Origin: Strigamia acuminata
Taxonomy: Eukaryota > Arthropoda > Chilopoda > Geophilomorpha > Linotaeniidae
NCBI GenBank assembly: GCA_949358305.1
Contig: OX442314.1
Coordinates: 23,119,060 to 23,183,059 of the forward strand
DNA: 64,000 nucleotides
Direction of reading: 5' to 3'
The notes beneath the pieces were generated by a model. The model saw nothing but the letters and a program-made list of their open reading frames with translations. It was not told where the DNA came from and did no database searches. Made by a program: the position numbers and the translations under genes. How positions within the stretch are numbered: position 1 is the stretch's first letter; the number at the start of each line of letters is the position of its first letter. Positions 38,034 to 47,400 of the stretch are shown here, one piece after another.

Positions 38034-38598
38034 ATGAACCATACATTGTTCTTCCGGGTATTTGTCGTCATATCGGCCACCATTGCATCGACGTGTCTAG
38101 TGAGTGCGCGGAGCTTAATCGACCACGAGCTGCACTTGGAAGATGCGAGTGGAGTTCATCATCTCAACAAACGTAGTTTTCACACCCTCGGTTGTCTAGG
38201 CGACTACGACACCGCCGGTTTCTCGAGGCTCGACCGCCTGTGCGAGGATTGTTACAACATGTACAGGGACTCGGAAGTGCGATCAATGTGCAGGTACAAA
38301 TTCGGTTTTTTCCTATTTTGGACCACATTTTCTTTGATTTCTTTGTCTGAGTTTTGTTTTTTTATGTTTTTGTTTGAGTTTTGTTTTTTTATGGTTTTTG
38401 TTTGAGTTTTGTGTTTTTGTTTGAGTTTTGTGTTTTTGTTTGATTTCTTTGTCTGATTTTTGTGTTTTTGCGTTTTTGTTTTCTAGGGCAAGCTGCTTCA
38501 CGACGGAAACGTTCAAGAAGTGCGCCGAAGCGCTAATGGTGAACCTCGAGGAGGAGAAGATCGGCGATATGATCAATCGGTTATACGGCCGGGACTGA
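38034..38598 (+). CDS. CHH/ITP-family neurohormone precursor, 123 aa
   Basis: Two coding exons, 38034-38293 and 38487-38598, join in frame to 124 codons; ATG directly follows a CTCTCTCCAG acceptor. A hydrophobic signal peptide (about residues 1-25) precedes a precursor-related peptide ending in Lys-Arg at HHLNKR. The mature hormone of 76 residues starts SFHTLGCLGDYD. It contains RLDRLCEDCYNMYRD and six cysteines in the order typical of crustacean hyperglycemic hormone and insect ion transport peptide, which form three disulphides. These hormones control glycaemia, ion transport and moulting. The end is LYGRD, with no C-terminal amidation signal (no Gly-Lys/Arg tail), resembling long-form ITP rather than amidated ITP. 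The intron splits the codon after the fourth Cys, the conserved family position. No alternative third exon was recognised. Confidence 0.92.
38294..38486 (+). repeat. T/G-rich repeat array filling the hormone intron
   Basis: Most of this 193-bp intron is built of TTTTTGTTTGAGTTTTGTG-like units, so the plus strand is almost free of A and C. The bias continues up to the TTTTCTAG acceptor and acts as a very long polypyrimidine-like tract. Confidence 0.7.
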
Positions 38599-40586
38599 CG
38601 TCTTGGTGGACGTTCGACATTCTTTCTCCTGGTTTCATTCGATGAGCTTTCTTTTTGTGTTATTACTTTGTGTTTAGAAAAGATTCTCATCAAATTCCAA
38701 AACGGAATCTCAAATTTGCGCATCAGTATACGTGTTTTTGTTGTCTCGTTGTCGCAGCTACGTTTATTCAAAGGCCATATTTAAGCCTTTAAAAAAAATT
38801 TAAAATTTAAAAAAATATAAAAATAAAAAAATATAAAAAAAAATATATATATTTAAAAATGCGACGAGCAAAAATTCCAAAAAATATTTTTGGAAGCATT
38901 TTTGTGCCATATTTCTTTTTATTAATATAATTAATGTAAATGTTTTAGAACTATAAATATTATATATATATATACACATAAAAGAAAATTATAAATTTTT
39001 TCCCCTCTTATTTATTTGCTGTATTTATAAAAATTATTAAAATATGTCTTGTTTTTAATGCAGTTATTATTGGTGTCCTTCATATCACCTTGAATTCCTA
39101 ACCGCCCTAATTGTGATTTGATGACAGGTAGACGGTCAAAATAAAATAAGAGCTGGGTGGAAAAAACCGACCGATACCACCCAAGGGGCAGCTAATCGCA
39201 CTTTTTATTCTTTCGCCGAGTATTATTAAATTCATGACTTGCACTTTTCAACACAACATCATGAGAACATTAAGCCTTATTAACTCCAATTTGTTCGTAA
39301 TTTATAATATAAAAAAAAATTACACCAAAATTATTCCATTCTCTGTCCCCATTTCTTATTTACACAGAATAATCTATGCAAACAATATACTGTTATTCTA
39401 ACAAACCCATACGGGGAAAAAATTACAGCAATAAAAATATAAACACAAAAAGCCCAACAGGTCTTTTGTGAAACAACAAACCCACACCTTTAATTTTCCA
39501 ATTGAATTATCCGCTTTTCTCTCAGAAAATTAATCAAATCCCTGAATAAAAAAAAACTAATTCAAAACGAAAACTTGTTTACCGAGGCATTCCGCACATA
39601 AATTCTTAATATTTAATTATTTTTCCTTAAAACAATCTAATCTTATAAAAAAAAATACATTTCTTGTCCCAATCCAGCCATTTTTCACCTGGGAAAATCT
39701 CCAAATTCACCATCAACAACGCGAAACTATTAGCGATTATCTTTGAAACAAGTTCCTCACGAGTGGCCAGGCAGTCTGGGCTGGTCCAAGGCTCGCGGAC
39801 CCCCTCCTCGAGGAACTTGAGATCGTTGGTCATCATCGTGAGTCATTCGTCGATGGAATGTTGAGTCGGGAACACCGACCCAGCTTGTGTTCAAAGGATT
39901 GCGTGGGTTGTTTGTTTGAGTTGGTGAAGGGTCAACGAAGAGTTTTCTTAAGAATTTGAAATTTACCAAGTTTGGAAAAAAAATTGGGCCGACAGCGAGG
40001 CGCCATTTGTGTCACCTGATCGCCCCATCAGGTGAGAGGCCGTCAATAAAACGTCGAGATAATTACGGGCCTCTCAGCTGCTCCTGGTGATCAAAGGTGG
40101 ACTCGAGTGCAATGCTCAGGTGGATCTTTGTCCTCCCGATGGATGACGCAATGACGTCTATTGGTTGCGTTGGCGAGCAAACTCGTACGATGTTTTTAAT
40201 TCATTCTGCGGAAGTAATTAAATTGTCATTCCCGTTCTACTGGTGCAAAAATTACAAATAAAAGGAAAATTACTCAATTGGTTTTTTCCGACAAAAAGTA
40301 AAAAAAGAAAACGTGATTTCACCATTTTCGAAATCCGTGGCATTGCCTATGCTTAGTAAATCCATAAAAGTGATTTTTATTGCTTCAGTAAATTCTCGTT
40401 ATATAATGAAAATTACTTGAGCAACCTCTAAAAGACTCATAAAACGGGAGATAAAACTTTAAACAGGTTTAACTGTCTTACATGTAACCCTTGCCGAAAA
40501 AATTTACAATTTCCTGCATTAACTGACTTTTGGCAAAATATTTTCTTCCCGATTTCCTTCTGACGTCATTGTTTCTCAAAAAAGTT
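38599..40586. other. Intergenic region, hormone gene to dehydrogenase
   Basis: AT-rich 3' flank with several AATAAA motifs (for example near 38821), then a GC-richer island at about 39660-40170. Two overlapping minus-strand ORFs there (39627-39836 and 39757-39969) have near-normal codon composition but no recognisable motif. Hairpin-forming sequence at 40013-40075 is listed separately. Confidence 0.45.
40013..40075. promoter_or_regulatory. Two adjacent perfect inverted repeats with E-box cores
   Basis: CACCTGAT-CGCCCC-ATCAGGTG (40013-40034) is an 8-bp stem with a 6-nt loop, and its arms carry CACCTG/CAGGTG E-box cores. It overlaps by one base GAGAGGCC...GGCCTCTC (40034-40041 with 40068-40075). 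A regulatory or structural role is inferred. Confidence 0.4.
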
Positions 40587-43500
40587 TCACAATTCATCCT
40601 TTATTTGATTCAATTTCCAGCCAAAGAATTGATCGTAGCACAATTTCGGTCCACTCGAGTGTTTACTGTAGGAATTTACATTTAGTTTTCCATGAGTAGC
40701 CGCCATTACAACTTCCCACGGGCGCCATGATAAGAGCGCCATTTCCGGCGTTAAAAACTTTTTTTCTTTTTTTTTTGCTTCCCCATCGAATATGGCATCC
40801 AATAACTGCACATAGGAATCATCTTTCTCATTTTGCGCCGCGCAGACATGATAATTAGAAACGTTTATGTGCGCGATTACTAAATCGCTGCCCGAATGCG
40901 AATTCCATTGCGGACCGCAGATTAGTGAGAAATTCTTGCGAGTCAATTGTTTGTGGATCAAAATTGCCGGTTTCGGACTGATTAACAGTATCATGTGTGA
41001 AATTTCATGTTCGCACCGCCGCTCGAGCGTGGACGACTTGAGGCGAATTCCAACCCAGCTAGTTTTTATGTCCAACGCTTTGCCAGATTTCAAATAGAAT
41101 TTCGTTGTTCGCCATTTCGGATGCGACGATCGAAGCACAGCAGCGCCAAACGTCGGGGTGAGCGAATTGGGCAACGGGTACGGTTGGTATTGCGCGAGAT
41201 AAACGTCGGACGTGGAAACTGGTTTAATGCGAGACAAATGAATCCGCAAATCCTCGTTGTAAGCCACGAGATGGATGAGTAATTGTGTCAGATGAGTTTG
41301 CAAGATGTCCACGATGACTCCGCACGAATCATAAAAATTGACACGATCTGAGAAAAGTAACGAGTCAATCAATCGGCCATTACGATCTCAAATAATAGAA
41401 TTTCTTTCGTCCGATCATATCATCAATGTAACCCCTTAACGGATTTTTCCGGGCTTACAACTATTATAACAAATGGGATGATAATCTCACTCAAGAGTAC
41501 AGAAATCAATTTAATCTGTATTATATTCGGAGCTGACAATCTCAGCTCCGGGTCACGTTCCCAAAATCCTTTAGGCCTAAACTTGAATTGGTCTACGTGT
41601 TGTTTGTCACGCAGTGAAATAAAATAAAATTTCGATTATTTTTTTTCTTTCTCTTTTTTTTGCTTTTCAGATTTAATCCCTGCTGGGATTTATTAGGAAA
41701 TAATAATTAATTATTTTTTTCGAGTGGATTTTCTACTACAATTAAATTGAATTTTAAATTCAGTCGATGACCTATTTGATAATTAGCGTACCTGACCACG
41801 GTAATCGGGTCATGGCATTTTTTCTCTTTTTTGATCGGGTATGGGCAGTGGGAAAAGGGGGAGGACGAAAATTACGCTTACAGACATAAAACAGACTTAA
41901 AATTAAAGTACCTAGTTCCGCTTCAAACTATATCGCTCGTTAAAAAATCTCGCTACCGTCGGCCATTAATGCAGAAATATACCGCTACGGCGGCGCTCTT
42001 GTGCATAAAACCGCACATGTTTATAAGATAAAATGCCGGGTGTATAGTAGGCGCATTCATAAAGTAATTTATACTAAACAGCATTTTAAACAACATATTT
42101 AAACTGCCTTTTAAACTGCTTAAACTGATCTAACTTCAAAAATGGCAACTGATTTAATCTGTTTTTAGTCGCAGTGGGCATGCAAGTTAAACAAGACTTT
42201 ATGAATGCTATCCCAAACTACTTTGAGGTGTACTACCAATTTGCGTAAAATAGCGGCATATTTCTATATTAATGGCTATGGCGCTCCCCCAGAAATTTAA
42301 AAAACAAACAAAAAAACAAGTATTTTTATGTTCTAATTGATTTGCACTATTTCAGTGGAAAACTAGATAAACTAACTTCGCAAATGTCATAAAATAGCGA
42401 CTGGATTAGCAAATTTAAGCCAATTTGTCATCACTTTGATGGTTAAGCCTAGATAAGCTTTTATTTACTGTACTGGAGGGATCCCAGATCCACCCAGCGT
42501 GAAGATTCACAAATTGGGAGTTACGGCTCCTATGTAGGACCAAATTAACAAAGCTAACATTTTTCTTTTTCATTTTCGAAAATTGAACGATCCGTTCAGT
42601 TTGATTGATAGATCAACACGAGAAGTTGTTTTATTCGTTAGTGAAGTGCAGGGAAGCTCTAGGGGCGATGGATGAGCAATGTCAATGCCAATTGCCGTTA
42701 TGATTCGTTTGTTTTCAATTTCCTGATCCGTTCATTAATACTCAACGGTAAACTATCAAATCATATTTTATAATTTCCAAAATGGTTAGGGTACGTTCAA
42801 CTTCAACCAATAGTAGATTAGCAACTATTACCATAATAACCCAATAAGGAAAATGGCGACCAAATATTCGCAGGGAATAATAAATGGCCGCCCGTGCTGT
42901 CTCATTACTAATGTTTGATGGTTGAAAAAGTGGTTCCAACTTTGACAATACTTAAAAATGAGAAATGATTTACACCTACCATCGATGTCTTCAGTTTCAT
43001 ACATCACAAATGATATATCTTCAATATAACTCGAAGACCATATGGAATTTAACCACTTATAATTGAAATCACTAGAAACAGATAAATAATAAATAAATTA
43101 ATTTCATTTTTATTTATTCACCAACATTTACCGAAATGTTAGCCAATGTCTAACGGTTTTTTTCCACAAATAATGATCAACGATGTAAAAATGCGAAGCG
43201 GCCATTTTGTTTAATTGATCGTGGAGTTGTTGGGCAGTTCCAGAACTTACTCCGAACGGTTTTTCGAGCGCAATTTTCAACGTCCCAGTCGTTTGGCAAA
43301 AATTGTTGATGCTTCTTACAACATTGGGATAATCTTTTGGTGGAATTGCGACGTAAAATATTCGCTGGTGCGGGTGCATTAGTGTTTCCTGCTCCAATTG
43401 CGAGCAGAATTTATTGTAATCATCACCAGATGCAAGTTGCACGTAATGGATTGAGTCGTTTGATGTTACCGGTGTATCGATTTCTTGAAAGATTGATCGC

Positions 43501-43718
43501 AGTTTTGTTTGACCAACCACTTGTTCGCTCCTTCCACCGCTGAATAATCGAAAGTTCACGCTTTTTGTCCGCACCAAGTGGAGTACACTCGGCCAAATGT
43601 GTTTTTTAGCCAAATCGCCCGTCCCGCCTATGAAAATGAAGTCAGTGTCAATCAACTGCATATTCGAAGACACAGATGCAAAAATACAGGTTGTGGTGAT
43701 CAACTGCACCAAATTCAT
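40587..43718 (-). CDS. H6PD: ER-luminal hexose/glucose-6-phosphate dehydrogenase ending in KDEL, 479 aa
   Basis: Exons (minus): 43718-43132, 43071-42980, 41347-40587; 480 codons with TGA. A signal peptide (MNLVQLITTTCIFASVSS) precedes the NADP-binding motif GGTGDLAKKHIWPS. The EKPFG motif and a VDHYLWKK site (family consensus DHYLGK) follow. The C-terminal G6PD domain contains NFYDSCGVIVDILQTHLTQLL and SGKALD. The pattern matches the endoplasmic H6PD branch rather than cytosolic G6PD. Human H6PD is about 790 aa with a C-terminal 6-phosphogluconolactonase domain; here the protein stops after the dehydrogenase with NQIKDEL, a canonical ER-retention signal. The expected role is oxidation of glucose-6-phosphate in the ER lumen with NADPH production. 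The Gly-to-Trp change in the substrate motif could alter activity. A TGACGTCA lies just past the stop. Confidence 0.87.
41348..42979. other. Large second intron of the dehydrogenase gene
   Basis: Between exons 2 and 3. A minus-strand open stretch at 42742-42948 has hydrophobic residues but is not needed to close the reading frame and lacks family similarity; joining exon 2 directly to 41347 restores the conserved G6PD sequence. The rest is AT-rich with small inverted repeats. Confidence 0.5.
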
Positions 43719-44415
43719 TTTTATAAGCGCTATAAAAAGAAATAAAAATTAATTAGTATCAAAGTTTTTAATTTTTTTTTCCATTCCTTTTTTACCGTTA
43801 ATGGTGGACAATTTGCAAGCGCAAGTTCAGGTTTTAGAGATGTCGCACCAAATTGACACTTTCCTCGTATATAAAATGTCATTTATTAATTCACGAGTAA
43901 ATACTTAGTTGTCACGTGCTGTTTTAAACGTTAAAGTGTTGGAAAAGTTTGATATAAGATACTAACTTTGGATGCCATTACGTCGTCTCAAAGGACAGTT
44001 AGAGCGCTCTTTCCAAAGTGATAATTTCAAACCGCGCCATCTAATGCAAAAATTTAGCACTTGCGGTATAACTCAATTTGAGCAAAAAATTAATGACTTT
44101 TATTCGCATTTTTCTATGATAATAAAACAACAAAAGCTAAATATCACGTGATTTTCTCGTTTCAATAAGTATATATAATAATAAAACGTAGAACGAACTT
44201 AATGGGATATTAAAAACTATTTCTTGAGCTTTTGAATATAAATTTTTGCACTATTATACAATAAAAATTCCTCTCCCTTTCCACTTAAAAAAATAAAAAT
44301 AACACTTAATTAGCCAAATAAAATTACACAGTCACACTTCATACAAACGGAATTGCGCTGTTGTTGGCACTTTGTGAGTAAACTATTTTCTTTTTTAAAA
44401 AAAACAAACACATTA
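43719..44415. other. Intergenic, dehydrogenase 5' end to MICAL 3' end
   Basis: AT-rich 3' flank of MICAL and upstream region of the dehydrogenase. TATAAAAAG-like sequence (minus strand, near 43733) lies just upstream of the dehydrogenase ATG. No further feature seen. Confidence 0.45.
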
Positions 44416-47400
44416 TTAACATTGATTAAGCTTTGACGAACAGGCATCATCAGCAGTTGGCAGTTTAGTTTCAACTTCTTCGTCATCTTCCTCTTCTAAG
44501 GCTGAACAACTGAAACAAATCATTAAAAATATATTTTGAAGCTAAAAATTGAGCAAAAGTGAAATTTTCTGTACCAAAAATTAAATTTCCAGAAATTTGT
44601 CCCTTATTACAGTTCTAAAACCAAACTACCTTATTCTATCCTCTTCTAAATATTTAGTCAGAGCGTCCCGTTGTTCACAAATTTCTAATATTTCGCCTAA
44701 AATCCTTCCCTCCTCTTCAATTTCCTCAGTGGTCTTCTTCGAATCTACCCAAACAAACTCATTAAACAACTTCAAATCACAAACACATCAAACATCAACC
44801 TTCAATCGCCATCCGGTCACCGAGCGACTGCTGCAACCGACTGTGCCGATCTTCCAACTCGAGTTCCTTAGCCCGCACGAGCAACTCCTCTTCCTGCCTC
44901 ACTAAATTATTTTTCTCCCGAACCAAAGCAAACCACTCCTGCATCAACAACGCTTCATCTTTCTCCCCTTCTTCGCCTTCACCCCGCAACGCCTTCTCCA
45001 CTTGCACACCCCGAAGTTCCAACTGTCGTTGTTTAACCTCAACTTCCTCCAGCTGCCTCTGAATCTCCTGCGCCGTTCTCAGCCGCTTTTGCTCTTGTCG
45101 TTTGTACACTTTCCGCGCTATCCGCTGCAACTTCCTCAACTTTTCCGCAGCCAATTCCTTAAAAAAAAAATCAAATCAACATCAAATTAATTAAATCAAA
45201 CCAATTAAACATCAAATTAATTAAATTAAACCAATTAAACATCAAATTAATCAAATCAAACCAATTAAACATCAAATTAATTAAATCAAACCAATTAAAC
45301 GTTTATTTATACCTTGTCCTTCGCTTTATCGGCTTCGTTCAACACTTCTTCGTCACTTTCGGAAAAACTGTCCTCTATTTACGAAAATAAACAAAATCAA
45401 CATCAAAATAATCAAAATAGCGATCAAAATTAGTTACCAGGCGCTTTCGGCGCCGATGCGTCGTCGGTTTCATCGGTGCTTAAAGATTTCGATTTTTCTT
45501 TACTTTTCCTCGCGTTCGATTTAGCAAAATTGGTCAAAATAGATAAAAATCCCTTGTGTTCTCTCTCCTTGCACTTGGCGCCGGCACTCGCTTCGGGTGC
45601 GTTTTTCCCTTTCCGCGTCTTCTTGCCAAACCCGGACCAAGTTGCACTTTTCTGCTTCGAATCCGAAGAATCGCTGGTCCGTGACGAGCGTTTACTCCCC
45701 GAAGATGACGACGAAGTGCTGCTTTTCATTCGCCATCTGCTGCTTTCATCCTTGGACTTGATCTGCAGTCCCAGTTCCTCGTCGCTCTTAAGCCGGGCCC
45801 GTTCCCGCGCTTGTTGCCGCGCCACTGCTCTCTCGCCGGAACAAATCTCGCGTAGAATATCGTTCGCCATTTTGCCTTTCGATTTGCGCCCCGTACCGGC
45901 TTCACCCGCCGAATTCTCTTCGTCGTCAGCGAAAGGAATCTCCTCAACGATTTCTTTACATTTATTGTCAACATCCGAAGCGCATTTCTCCGTTTTCGGC
46001 TCGATTCGACTAATTTTCTTCTCTTTCGGCTCAATTAATTTATTTTCGTCCTTTGTTCGTCTGCGGTTTTCAATCGTTTCTCTCACGTTGCTGTAAGGAC
46101 TGACTTTCTTCGCAAATCGACCTTCGTATCTCGGCAACGGTTTCACAACTGTAATTGATGGTTCTTCGACTGATGTTGTTTGCGAGAACGTTTGAGCCGA
46201 TTCGTCGAGCGATGACGCTTGCGAGACGGTTTGAGGTGGTTCTTCGAGCGATGATGCCTGCGACACGCTTTCGCAAAGTTCTTCCTCGAGTGTTGATGCT
46301 TGCGACACGTTTTCGCGTGGTTCCTCGAGTGGTGATAAGGTTTGCGATGCCGTTTCATGCGGTTTTTCGAGTAATGATGCCTTGGGAGCCGGTTCATGCG
46401 CTTCGTCGAGTGATGATGCCTTGGGAGCCGTTTCGCGAGGTTCTTCGAGAGGTTGCGAGATAATTTCAATCGGTTTTTCGATGGGAATTGTTTGCGAGAC
46501 GACTTCGCTCGGTTTCTCTGCGGGTTTTTCTTGATTTTCTTCGCTTTTTTGGGGTTTTTTCTTTCGCCGTCTGATCGTTACGAACTTGTCGTCCACTTCG
46601 AATCCCTCTTCGACGGGCTCGTCGTTCACTTCCTCAGTTTGGTCGTTGGTGAGAACGGTTTCTTTGAATTCTATCTCGTGAATTTGGTCGTTTTTCTCGA
46701 CGTTGTGTTCCTGTTTTCGTTCGTCCAAATACGACGTGACAGGCGACGTTCCGAGTTGCGGCGATTGATATCTGTTGTACACGTACGATGTAAATCCGCT
46801 CGTAGACGGCGGCGATATCGCGAGCATTTTCTGTTTTTCCGTGATCATTTCTAAGAAATTCTTGACGACTGGCTCCAATTTCGAAGGCGATTTGGATGTT
46901 GGATGCGGAAGTTTGTCGGGGGTTTGTGTTTCGCCCAACAAATAACGCTCTTTGAGTTTCAGCGTGCGACTTACTCGCAAATCGTCTTCTTTCTTTGGTT
47001 CTTCGGTTTTAGCGTCGGTCTCGGCTAGATTTGGCAAACTATTCGCCGATTCCAACTTTTTCTCCTCTTCTTCGACGGGCAACGTAAAGTTCTCAATAAC
47101 TGGCGACTGCAGCGGTTCGACAACACTCCTGATCTCCAGCTCACGTCTTAGAGCAGAAATTCCACCTTTTCGAAGAACAACTCCTTTCAATTTATCATCT
47201 AAGATTTCGGGCTCTAGATCCAATTTTCCTTCTTCTAAATTGCCAAAAACTAAATTTGGAGTCTCTAGACACACATTATCGGCCTCTAAATTGCCAAAAA
47301 CTAAGTTTTCAGTCTGTAGGTCCACTTCAGCTTCTTCTAAATTGCCAAAAATTACATTTCCATTCTCTAGATCCACTTTTTGGGCTTCAAAATCCGGTAT

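Noticed and set aside
42742-42948. Possible extra exon of the ER dehydrogenase
   Set aside because: Direct joining of the flanking exons restores conserved G6PD sequence in frame; the extra stretch resembles nothing in the family.
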